Shown piece after piece: positions 39,039 through 48,184 of a stretch of 64,000 bases of DNA. The notes under the pieces are model-generated. The model was not told where the DNA came from and ran no database searches. It was given only the letters and a program-made list of their open reading frames with translations. Position numbers and translations under genes: made by a program. Position 1 is the stretch's first letter, and each line of letters begins with the position of its first letter. The DNA is from Entamoeba invadens IP1 (lineage: Eukaryota; Evosea; Mastigamoebida; Endamoebidae), in NCBI RefSeq assembly GCF_000330505.1, contig NW_004443648.1:932191-996190 (forward strand), given 5' to 3'.

Positions 39039-40088
39039 ATCTGGTCTATTTTCAAAAAATAGATTTCTGAGATTTGCTTCACTTCTATTATTAATAGTAT
39101 AATTAATTTTACTATATATGTATTAACATATCTCAATCATTTCTTTGATAGAATATATATAGTTTTTTGTACTATATTGATCTGATACACTTCCCCATAA
39201 AGACAAGTTCTCAGTACCACCAATAATATATACTGTGTAATATCATGAATCAGAAAGTATAAGTTATGGGGTATATAGATGTTAGTAAAATTTACAAAGA
39301 AATGATTGGCCTAATTATCCAATCAGAGATTTGTTAGAAATAAAAAGTTAATATAAAAACTAGGAATTGTAGTTTGGAAATGTTTAAAAACGACGAATCA
39401 AAATTATTATAATTATACCACCAAAAAAACTTGAAATTGTTTTTCCCAATAAGATAACAAATTCACATAAAAATAAATTTAAAAAACAGGATATGTATTT
39501 AAAATGATTGGTGTTTACCATAACTATAATAATGAATTGGAATTAAAAACCCTTTGTATTAAACAATTATTCTTCTGTTATAAAGATCTTTTCTTATTGG
39601 TTATATTGAAATGGTTTTATTATAATAAATATATAATAACATTTTAATAAAAAATATTTGTTTTGTAATAATTTATTAATGATTTTTATAGTATTAATAA
39701 TTAAAATAAAACTATAATTTTTATTTTTTCAAACTCAACTTCATAGTAATATATAATAAAATATATAGTTTGAAATTAACATGAAAAACTGATTTGAAAG
39801 AACTCTCTTCGTAAATATAATACCTTCGTTTTAATCATTCCGCCAATCAGAAAGAACCGTCTCTCGGTTAAAATTAGCAAATAAAGCGAGAGACAGACGA
39901 AAGCCAATACCAGACGTCGCGTTCTGCCACGATAATCACAATTTGAGATTGAATTTATTACAACTTGATAAATTGCTAAAGTTTTATAGAAAAACATAGA
40001 AATACAAACACATTTGGCTTTTCAATCTCAAAGTGACAACATGACAAAACAAAATGAGTGCCTTACGAAAATTCAGATCCAACCTCAA
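39039..40088. other. AT-rich spacer with a GC-richer island
   Basis: Most is AT sequence with poly-A/T and TTA runs. The interval 39830-39960 is markedly richer in G and C and contains an 8 bp stem, GTCTCTCG with CGAGAGAC (39859-39894), around a 20-base loop. No RNA family is recognised. Confidence 0.4.
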
Positions 40089-40111
40089 TATATAAAAGGG
40101 ATTGTTGAACT
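40089..40111 (+). promoter_or_regulatory. TATA-like box plus GAAC-like element of the actinin-like gene
   Basis: TATATAAAAGGG at 40089-40100 is followed by TTGAACTC at 40104-40111, 13-35 bases before the ATG. Order and closeness match the tripartite Entamoeba core promoter. Confidence 0.45.
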
Positions 40112-40123
40112 CGAAAGTCTAAC

Positions 40124-42130
40124 ATGTCCGACGCCGCAGCGATCACTGAATGGGAACAGTCTCAAATCCGAACATATACTCATTGGGTCAATTACAACTT
40201 AGATGAAAAACACCAAATCACAGATATCACCAAAGAGTTGGGTGACAGTGATGTTCTCATTTCTCTTATTGAAAAATTGGCAGGGAAGACCTTTTATTCC
40301 CACAAACCAGCCGTTGCTAAGTCGAAGATATTTAAGATAAACAATTGCACCAAAGCTATAGAAGTCATGCATAAAGAAGGAGTAAATGCAGACATCTCTG
40401 CTGAGAACATAGTCGACGGTGAACAGAAGTACATTCTTGGCATGGTCTGGATGATGATTCTGAAATACAAAATTAACAATGTTCCAAAGAGTGACGAGTC
40501 TTCTGGGAAACAAGCAGCAGCACCCGTTGATGCTGCACTTCTGGATTGGGTTAATTCACTCTCTGATGTTAAAGTGACAAACTTTTCCAGTGACTGGAGC
40601 AGTGGAGAGGCTTTTGTCGCTCTTACTGGAGCAGTCTCGTTTGGAGAGATTGATGTCAATGAATTCGATGGACTTTCTCCACACGATAAAATCGAGAAGT
40701 GTCAACAAGCTGCTCAAGAGAAATTGAACATCCCTGTTCTTATGGATGTACAAGACTTGGCATGTGAGAAACCAGACCCCAAGAGCGTTATGACATATAT
40801 CTCCGTCTACAAAGAAAAGTATCCAGCTTTACAACAAGCCCACGAAGATAAAATTAAACAACAACAAGAAAACGAAGAAGCAGAGAAAAAACGACTTGCA
40901 GATGAAGAAGAAGAGCGAAAAGAGGCCGAGCGTTTCGCCGCAGAACAGGCTGAGAAGGCGAGAATAGCTGCAGAGGAGGCTGAAAGAAAGAGAATTGCTG
41001 AAGAAGAAGCAGAAAAAGCCAGAATTGCTGCAGAGGAGGCCGAGAAAGCAAGATTGGCGGCGGAAGAAGCTGAGCGGTTAAGAAAGGAGAAGGAAGAAGC
41101 TGAAAGACTGGCAGCAGAAGAAGCCGAGAGAGCTAGAATACAAGCCGAAGAGGCAGAAAAGGCAAGACTCGCCGCTGAAGAACTCGAGAGACAACGACAG
41201 GCAGCACAAGAAGAATCTGAACGACAAAGAATCGCCGCGGAACAAGCTGAACAGGCCCGAATTGCTGCTGAGCAAGCAGAGAAGGCGAGGATCGCCGCAG
41301 AAGAAGCTGAAAAGGCAAGATTGGCTGCTGAGGAGGCTGAAAAACAACGCATTGCAGCAGAACAGGCCGAGAGAGATCGAATTGCTGCTCAAGAAGCCGA
41401 ACGTCAAAGAATGATTGCCGAAGAACAAGAAAGACAACGTCTTGCCGCTATCGAAGCCGAAAGGCTTGCTAGAGAAAGATCATCACGTCCACAGTTCTTC
41501 GCTATTCAAGAAGCAGTCGACCAATGGGTTGCAGAGACTGTAAAAGCTGCTGTGGCTGCCAATCCAAGATTACAGTTCCAGTGGTGGTTCCCGTTGGTTT
41601 TGACATTGACTGGTAATGACTACAGAGAGTTGCAAGCATGGTTTAAGAAGATAGATAAGGACAAAAGTGGGACATTGGAATTGGACGAATTGTTGAAAGC
41701 GAAATGGCCAAAAGATATGAAAATCAACTCCGAGACCACCAAGAGACTGATGATGATCTTTGATGCTGGGTGCACTGGATCCATTGGTTTCTTTGAGTTT
41801 GTAGCATTGTACAACTGGGTTAAACTCTGCTTTGCCACATTTAATAGGTTTGACAAAGACAACAGTGATTCGTTGAGTCTTGACGAGGCACAAGAGGCTC
41901 TCCCATACTTGGGATTCTCATTGAATAAAAAGAACACAAACACTCTCATCAAGCTGAACAAGAACTTGTTTGGAAAGAAAAAACTCAACAAGGTGCAGTT
42001 CTGTTGTGCTGTTTCATATCTTGCACAATGCCGCACTATCTATCAACTCACTTTTGATACTCCAGCTGTTGACTTAGATAAGGTTGAGTTTGACAAATTT
42101 GTCAACCTTGTTTTGTCACTAGCAGACTAA
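40124..42130 (+). CDS. Actinin-like protein: CH-CH, Ala/Glu-rich coiled coil, penta-EF-hand-like C-terminus
   Basis: The protein has 668 residues. Residues 1-110 (QIRTYTHWVNYNL...) and 134-228 (ALLDWVNSL...FVALTG) are CH domains forming an actin-binding module. Residues 240-455 are an uninterrupted coiled coil built from more than fifteen copies of an AAEEAE+ARI-type 8-9 residue unit. Residues 500-668 form a sorcin/ALG-2-like EF-hand domain (YRELQAWFKKIDKDKSGTLE and RFDKDNSDSLSLDEAQE have good calcium loops). The architecture replaces the spectrin repeats of alpha-actinin with a low-complexity coil. It is likely a calcium-sensitive actin crosslinker. It is well expressed if the consensus promoter is a guide. 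Confidence 0.85.
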   Translation: MSDAAAITEWEQSQIRTYTHWVNYNLDEKHQITDITKELGDSDVLISLIEKLAGKTFYSHKPAVAKSKIFKINNCTKAIEVMHKEGVNADISAENIVDGEQKYILGMVWMMILKYKINNVPKSDESSGKQAAAPVDAALLDWVNSLSDVKVTNFSSDWSSGEAFVALTGAVSFGEIDVNEFDGLSPHDKIEKCQQAAQEKLNIPVLMDVQDLACEKPDPKSVMTYISVYKEKYPALQQAHEDKIKQQQENEEAEKKRLADEEEERKEAERFAAEQAEKARIAAEEAERKRIAEEEAEKARIAAEEAEKARLAAEEAERLRKEKEEAERLAAEEAERARIQAEEAEKARLAAEELERQRQAAQEESERQRIAAEQAEQARIAAEQAEKARIAAEEAEKARLAAEEAEKQRIAAEQAERDRIAAQEAERQRMIAEEQERQRLAAIEAERLARERSSRPQFFAIQEAVDQWVAETVKAAVAANPRLQFQWWFPLVLTLTGNDYRELQAWFKKIDKDKSGTLELDELLKAKWPKDMKINSETTKRLMMIFDAGCTGSIGFFEFVALYNWVKLCFATFNRFDKDNSDSLSLDEAQEALPYLGFSLNKKNTNTLIKLNKNLFGKKKLNKVQFCCAVSYLAQCRTIYQLTFDTPAVDLDKVEFDKFVNLVLSLAD

Positions 42131-42256
42131 TTCATTTCCATTCTTAATCTTTGATTTTAGTTTATTTTTTTCATCACTTTATGTAATTCGATTGGTGCAA
42201 ACAACGCTTAACTATTTCTATAAAGAACAACCAAAACAAATAATCGAAATACGAAA

Positions 42257-43363
42257 TCAATCAAGGTCGGATTGCACTGAAAGCACTCGAGAACTTTTCT
42301 TTCTAATTGGTGCGCTCGGTTTTCTAGTGAGGAGTTGTGTGTTTTTTAATATTTTGACTTGTTCATCTTTAGGTTCTGGTGCTTTTGGGACTTTCTGCGT
42401 TGTTTCATTCTTTTCAAGTGGTTTTGGTATTTGAGTGGATTTTGCATTCAACTTGAGAACGGAAAATTCCGTCTTTTCGTCGGTGACTACGACGTCGTCG
42501 ACGTCTTCATTTTCAGCGACTGTTAGTTTCTCTTGTTGTGTATCGGCTTTCTCCTGCTCGGAATAAGTTGTTTGAACTGCTTCCAACTCATTTGGGAATT
42601 TGTCGACATTTGTGTCGGCCATTTTGAACGTGTTGACGAGATAGTCCGAACTTAACATCTTCTCTTTATATTCTGCTGTAAATTCAGGTATTCGGAATAA
42701 CTCGAAGAAGGTTGTGCGCTTTGCAAAGACATCGCTCCACAAATTCCAAGAAGGAGTGTCACTTTTTGTGGTGTGTTGAATCGAGTGAGAAATGTCGACA
42801 ATCTCATTTTTCTCAAAAAGATCGACTGGTGACTTTGCGATGAATTTTGTTTTAAAAATGTCGTCTGTTGAAATAATTGTGTTTGGCGCATTTTCAGGTG
42901 TGTTGACTTTTTCATTCTTTGGTGGTTCACATGCCATTCCTTTGATTTCTTCATTTTCTTTTTCGACATCAATTGGAGTCGTCTCGACCATTTTCATTGG
43001 TGCAACTTTCTCGTCGTCGATAATTACAACTTCGTCAATTTTTTCTTTTTTGGAATTGTTTTCGACTTTTTCAATTTCCATTTTTTGGGGTATTTCTGAA
43101 GGACGTGGTACACTCAATTCTTCTTCCATTTTGTTATTCACAACAACTTGAGGTGTTTCAATTTGTACAACTTTGTCCACCTGTTCCTCTGTCTTTTCTT
43201 GTTGAAGTTGAACTGTTTGAGCGGAAGTTTGTTGTCCTAAAAGATCGTCCAAATTTTCTTGTGTTGTCGACACAACACCAACATTGACTTTATCCTTTTC
43301 GACAACCTCTGCCTTCCCATCGAGACACAACTCAACATCACTCCACTCCTCTTCCATGTCCAT
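42257..43363 (-). CDS. Hypothetical acidic, disordered protein
   Basis: The protein has 368 residues, rich in Glu, Lys, Val, Thr and Asp. It starts MDMEEEWSDVELCLDG; residues 190-260 hold the most ordered part (SPVDLFEKNEI, SWNLWSDVFAKRTTFFELF, AEYKEKMLSSDYL), perhaps a short helical domain with aromatic anchor residues. EIP/TP sites are frequent. The C-terminus is basic (RKPSAPIRKKSSRVLS). I recognise no family; an adaptor or nuclear protein is plausible. Confidence 0.55.
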   Translation of the reverse strand: MDMEEEWSDVELCLDGKAEVVEKDKVNVGVVSTTQENLDDLLGQQTSAQTVQLQQEKTEEQVDKVVQIETPQVVVNNKMEEELSVPRPSEIPQKMEIEKVENNSKKEKIDEVVIIDDEKVAPMKMVETTPIDVEKENEEIKGMACEPPKNEKVNTPENAPNTIISTDDIFKTKFIAKSPVDLFEKNEIVDISHSIQHTTKSDTPSWNLWSDVFAKRTTFFELFRIPEFTAEYKEKMLSSDYLVNTFKMADTNVDKFPNELEAVQTTYSEQEKADTQQEKLTVAENEDVDDVVVTDEKTEFSVLKLNAKSTQIPKPLEKNETTQKVPKAPEPKDEQVKILKNTQLLTRKPSAPIRKKSSRVLSVQSDLD

Positions 43364-43432
43364 TCGAAAAAGAAAAACTGGAAACTTCTAACCCTTGTCT
43401 AGGGTTTGCCTTTTTCAAAATTATAAAGCAAG

Positions 43433-44298
43433 ATGGGTCGTTTTAAGCTTTACAAGAAGTTCGTCGGGTTCTATAAGGTATATTGTGGACTTAAAGAGCC
43501 GATCCATGTCTACACAGATAGCACTTTTATCATCGAGGCAAACAACAGATCCATTTGGATATCAAACCAATTTGAAAAGATCTTTGAAGGGCACCCTAAA
43601 ATTTATTTGACATCTTGTGTGTTAGCGGAGCTTGTTGGGCAAAAGCTCCCACCCCACCAGGTCGTGCAATGTACCCATCAAAAAATGGATGCAAAAGATG
43701 TTTGTTTTTATCTTATTGAAGCATAACAAGGAACTTTAACAACTAGTGTTTTATGTCACACATCAAAGCGTCTGGGTTTGATGCTCCGATGGGAAAAGCT
43801 ATTCCATTTAATATAGTTATAGCAAGTATGGATTCCACCATGCTTACCTTTTACAGAAACACTCGGTTTCCATTGTTCACATTCGAAAAACAAATTATGA
43901 AATTCTGTCCCCCAAGCTATCAAGTACGAAAGAGGTTTAAAGAAATTATTAAACTTGCATCAAAACTCACTGAAGATGAAAAGAAAGCGGTGCAAGAAGG
44001 GGAGGAGGCTCTGCGCAGAAAAGAACGAGAAAAGAACAAAGAAGAGTTAGGAGCTGTCACACATATGAGAGGGTTGGTCAGCTTACGAAAAGCACTTGGA
44101 CCAAACCCCTTATCTATCAAAAAGCGAGCTACAAAGCCAACGCGACGTGACGATGGCACAATAAAAAAGGTTCGAAGAGGTACCCGTGGTAATACCAAAC
44201 AGAGAAAAATCCGTCGCGCTCTCAATCGACTTGCAGAATCCAAACAACCACAAAAAGAAGAAAATGGTGATTTAAAGTTAAGCGCAAAAAGCGAGTGA
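43433..44298 (+). CDS. Utp23-like PIN-domain rRNA-processing factor, two exons
   Basis: Exon 1 is 43433-43699, exon 2 is 43747-44298, separated by a 47-base intron (GTTTGTTT...AACTAG). The join (HQKMDAKD to CFMSHIKASG) is in phase and yields 272 residues. The N-terminus FYKVYCGLKEPIHVYTDSTF with following CVLAELV is the start of the Utp23/Fcf1 PIN domain. The C-terminal LGPNPLSIKKR is the Utp23 signature, followed by an Arg/Lys-rich tail. Utp23 acts in the nucleolus on early 18S pre-rRNA and releases snR30/U17. The PIN acidic site is degenerate in Utp23 proteins generally, so it is probably not a nuclease. Confidence 0.85.
43700..43746 (+). other. 47-base spliceosomal intron of the Utp23 gene
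   Basis: GTTTGT donor and CTAG acceptor match the genus consensus. Unspliced translation would stop in the intron. Confidence 0.85.
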
Positions 44299-44758
44299 TA
44301 TTCCACTTGAATAGAATGTTAGGCATATGATTCAAAGTCTTTCCTTGAAGTGATTGATTGAGTAATAATATTGTTTTTATGGCTTTGAAGATTTACCACT
44401 TTTTTATTCTCTTTTTAATAATGGAGTTGTGAGTGACTTTAACCCGTTAAACTCTATTCTTCCCTATTTTTGTCTTGTTAATTTCATATCTGCTCAAATA
44501 GAATTTTTCTTTTTCTTTATTTTATCATATTAAAAAATCCCGTTTCTTGTAGTTTAAAAAAACGTAAAATAACTCAGATAATAAAAAAACAAATGGAAGA
44601 AACTATTTCGTGTCTTTTATTACACTTTTTTACTTCGAAAATTAAAATGCCTGTAAAATGAGAATCGCCCAAAAGTGAACTATTCATTACTATTGGACTG
44701 ATCCATTTAACCCTTTCTCTTTCCTATTTCTGCATTGGTAAACTGAAAATTCACTCAA
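44299..44758. other. Spacer and promoter of the importin-like gene
   Basis: AGTGAACTATT near 44674 resembles a GAAC element and AAAATTCA near 44746 resembles the Entamoeba initiator (AAAAATTCA), twelve bases before the ATG. Otherwise AT-rich. Confidence 0.4.
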
Positions 44759-47407
44759 ATGACCGACTTACAACAACTCCACCAGTATTTAATTGGAGTC
44801 TCTAACTCGTGGCAGAACGGCGCGGGTATCGCAAAAAGCACGGACATATATTTAACACACCTCCAGAAACCAGAGTTCGTCGTTTCACTTCTTCAGGTGG
44901 TGTTACAAACTCAAGACAATGAGCCTGCAGTTATCCAAATAGCTATCGTCTTCATTCGACAGATCCTTCAAAAGTATTACAATGAAGAAAACTATTACAC
45001 ACCAGAAATTCGAGAACAAGTCCGTACACTGTTGTTCACAGCCGTCTTTTCTAAGCCTGTGCATGCAAGGAAATTACTTTTGGCTGCTATTTCAATAGTT
45101 GCCGGAACGGACTTCCCAACAAAGTGGCCGACGATGGTCACTCTTATTCTTCAAACGTTTGCCAATGGTACACCAGAGCAACGATTTGTATGTGTACAGA
45201 TTCTCTCTGCGGTTGCGAAGAAGTACAGAAAGATGGAAAATATTGCAAATGTTATCTACGAGATCAAGGAAATTGTGAAGGTCCTCCCAGTGATAATTCC
45301 AGTCTTTGTTGCCCTTCCAAGTAACGACCGAATGATTAACCCAATTCTGAAGTTCTTGGAAGGTATTTTGACCATCGAGCTTGTAGACGAAATAGAAAAC
45401 GTCATTCAAACAGTCTGCGAGAAGCTTGCCGATATAATGAAGACGGGGGAGTCAAAGAGCCAATTGAAGATATTGAAAATCTATCGACTCTTTTCGACGA
45501 GGTATTTGGACAACGAGTTTTTGAACAGAACGATGACCACCGTGATGTACACAACTTCAGTGCAAGTGCTTTCACTGAACGTTCGAGAAAGCAAAAACGT
45601 TATTGCGGCGTATGATTTGTTAAACACGTTGGCTCCAACTTTGAAACAAATTCCAAACGACGACTTTGTTCGCTTGATCACTATAATTGCCAAGGACGTT
45701 TCGTTGACACAAGATGAGGCTTTGTCCGCCAAAGAAGATCCTGAAGAGTTTGTGAAATTTGAATTAGAAAGCGAGTTGATGTCTGTCAAGAAAAGTGCTG
45801 GAAGTGTGTTGAATTTGTTTAAACGTGTACGAAACGATACCGTGACTCTTGTCATGAGCGGAATTCAAAATCTTATGGCGAGCAATTTTGACTCGGCGAT
45901 TCGGTTGTTTGTTGGGCTTGTTGTTGAAGGAGAAATAGCGAGATACGGTGCCACTAAAATCACCGCAGGTGTTGATGTTCTTCAGTTTTGGAATGTCTTT
46001 GTGAAGCCGAAATTCTTTGCCCATCCCGACATTTCTTCACTCAACTTTGTGAGAATGTTTCGAAGTATATTGCCAGTGAGTAATGCCGAGTTTGGAGAAA
46101 TCTTTACTAAAGTGTTTCAAACCTCAGTAATTCCGAACGCGGATGGAGAGGATAAAACGTGTAGTTTACTTGCTGCGAATATTGTAGAAAATATGTTACT
46201 TTTAAAAAGCTCTGATCAGTACTCCAAATGCATGAATGGGGTAGACAGAAGTTTGTTGAGTGCCGCTTACCGGATGGCGTGTGAATTGACATCGAATGGA
46301 ATTCGTCTGCACTCACAATATCATCTCCGAGCTGCTGTAAGAACATTGCAACAAGCTGCAAAGATCAATGTTCCTGTCGACCAAGGGTTGAACGATTTGG
46401 TGACATTTTTAGTGAAGGAAGCAGCAAATGAAGTGAATAACAAACAGATTGATGGCATCTTTGTTGGAATGAAATTTGAAGTGTTGTCTGTTGCTTTGTC
46501 TATATCACTTCCACCAATAGAAAAAGAGTTATATGCGATCACAGCGGAAGCGTGTAAAGTGGACAATGTCGATGTTTTAGGTTATATCTTACAACTCATG
46601 TCATTGTACGCGGACAAAGTAGCGTCTGTATGTGGAGATGTGTTAGCAATAAACATTAGTGAGCGGACCAGTTTAGTGAATCCGATGGTCAAATTCTTAA
46701 CGGCGTGTTTGAAGAAATCGCCGAATTCATTCAACGAAGCGATGACAGGGAAATTGATTGAAATGTTCCAATTTCTCCTTTCAATCGACTTTGTGGACGA
46801 CGCATTCAATTTGTTAAATGGAGTGACGTTCTACACAAATGTGAGTAAAATGCCACAAATCATTACGTCTCTTCTCAACACTATGGTGCAAAGACTTGAA
46901 GCTCATCAAACAAGACTGTTAATGTATAACATTATGTGTTACGTCTTACAACTGTGTTATGTATCAAACGTTGATTATATCGCAGCATTAAATATTCCAG
47001 TCCAGATCGTACAAATTTCAGTCAATAACATCTTTAAGTTGCCTTTGGAGATGAACCGCCCTGTCTGTGTTGTGGGGTTGTGTAAGTTGTTATCACTCCC
47101 ACAATTTACACCAGTCGTCGTGGGACAAAATCTTGTCCTCTTCCTCAAAAGTGTTGTTGATACTTTGAAGGAGAAGAGAGTCATCGACTTCGACTTGGAG
47201 GAAATCGTCACAGATAAGACGTCGAATTTGTCCACAGTCAAAATGGTACCCGTGTCACCCGTTATCACAAATCTGAAGGACGAAATCAAAAACGCAATTT
47301 TTGCTTTGTTCAACGTTGTATTTGTGGCTAACGGACAACAGACCACACTTAAACAGTTTTTGGTCGGTGATGCCGCAGCTGTGTTTGAATGGATATCTAA
47401 AGTTTAG
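44759..47407 (+). CDS. Importin-beta superfamily nuclear transport receptor
   Basis: The protein has 882 residues made of HEAT-like helical pairs throughout. The N-terminus (about residues 20-110: AKSTDIYLTHLQKPEFVVSL, then VIQIAIVFIRQILQKYYNE) matches the Ran-binding importin-beta N-terminal domain, with the A-x-x-x-L-x-x-L pattern and the second-repeat motif. Length and helical texture are close to the CSE1/importin-7/8 class, but I cannot pick a subfamily. It would carry cargo across the nuclear pore under RanGTP control. Confidence 0.7.
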   Translation: MTDLQQLHQYLIGVSNSWQNGAGIAKSTDIYLTHLQKPEFVVSLLQVVLQTQDNEPAVIQIAIVFIRQILQKYYNEENYYTPEIREQVRTLLFTAVFSKPVHARKLLLAAISIVAGTDFPTKWPTMVTLILQTFANGTPEQRFVCVQILSAVAKKYRKMENIANVIYEIKEIVKVLPVIIPVFVALPSNDRMINPILKFLEGILTIELVDEIENVIQTVCEKLADIMKTGESKSQLKILKIYRLFSTRYLDNEFLNRTMTTVMYTTSVQVLSLNVRESKNVIAAYDLLNTLAPTLKQIPNDDFVRLITIIAKDVSLTQDEALSAKEDPEEFVKFELESELMSVKKSAGSVLNLFKRVRNDTVTLVMSGIQNLMASNFDSAIRLFVGLVVEGEIARYGATKITAGVDVLQFWNVFVKPKFFAHPDISSLNFVRMFRSILPVSNAEFGEIFTKVFQTSVIPNADGEDKTCSLLAANIVENMLLLKSSDQYSKCMNGVDRSLLSAAYRMACELTSNGIRLHSQYHLRAAVRTLQQAAKINVPVDQGLNDLVTFLVKEAANEVNNKQIDGIFVGMKFEVLSVALSISLPPIEKELYAITAEACKVDNVDVLGYILQLMSLYADKVASVCGDVLAINISERTSLVNPMVKFLTACLKKSPNSFNEAMTGKLIEMFQFLLSIDFVDDAFNLLNGVTFYTNVSKMPQIITSLLNTMVQRLEAHQTRLLMYNIMCYVLQLCYVSNVDYIAALNIPVQIVQISVNNIFKLPLEMNRPVCVVGLCKLLSLPQFTPVVVGQNLVLFLKSVVDTLKEKRVIDFDLEEIVTDKTSNLSTVKMVPVSPVITNLKDEIKNAIFALFNVVFVANGQQTTLKQFLVGDAAAVFEWISKV

Positions 47408-48084
47408 ACTCAATTCTAAGGATTGCTTATTCTTTTTGTTATTAAAACGTTATTAATAACATTTTATTCGTAAATTTTTGTTTTTTAAGATGTAACTCTT
47501 TGATTTTTTGTTGTTTTGTAACAACTCTTTTTATTAGTTTGAGTATAGTTTATAAATAATATCTATTTTTGAGTAGTTAATAACTTTAGAATAGTTAATG
47601 ATAATAATAAACATTTTATTATTCAAAGTGAAAAAAATAAAAGTTTTTTTTTGGTTTATGTTCTTTCGATCTTTGATTGAAATTTGGTCATTTTTTGTTA
47701 ATTTTGCGCTTTGACTTTATTTATATTTTTATTAAAATAAAATAATATATAATTATATATAATATTTTAAATTAAATAAATGGTTATAAGAAGTTTCAGT
47801 TACTAACTACTCAAAAAAGTTTAACAAGAAACTCAAACCCAAAAAAGAAAAAAAAAATATAGTAAAACATATAATATATTACTAATGACTAATAATTCAA
47901 ATTAAAGAAATAATTTCATATTTGTTTTTAAAAAAAGTTTATGTTAACAAATGAAATAATAAGTTGAATTAATAATAACCGATATTATAATTTAACTATA
48001 ATTCAACCAATAATAAAACCACCAAAAATAGCTTTATTTAAAAAAATTGACCAATTGTTTCAAAGGACTTCATTCCATACAAAA
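47408..48084. other. AT-rich spacer leading into an assembly gap
   Basis: Poly-A/T and TTA/TAA stretches; nothing coding is seen before the run of N. Confidence 0.5.
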
Positions 48085-48184
48085 NNNNNNNNNNNNNNNN
48101 NNNNNNNNNNNNNNNNNNNNNNNNNNNNNNNNNNNNNNNNNNNNNNNNNNNNNNNNNNNNNNNNNNNNNNNNNNNNNNNNNNNN
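48085..48184. other. Assembly gap (100 N)
   Basis: Exactly 100 unknown bases, the conventional placeholder for a gap of unknown size. It hides the start of the following gene. Confidence 0.95.

Noticed and set aside
40807..41352. Long minus-strand Ser/Ala-rich frame inside the actinin-like gene
   Set aside because: Antisense shadow of the Ala/Glu repeat; no independent evidence.
48047..48084. Twelve codons before the N gap as part of the membrane protein
   Set aside because: They start at TTG and the link in frame depends on the arbitrary 100-N gap length.
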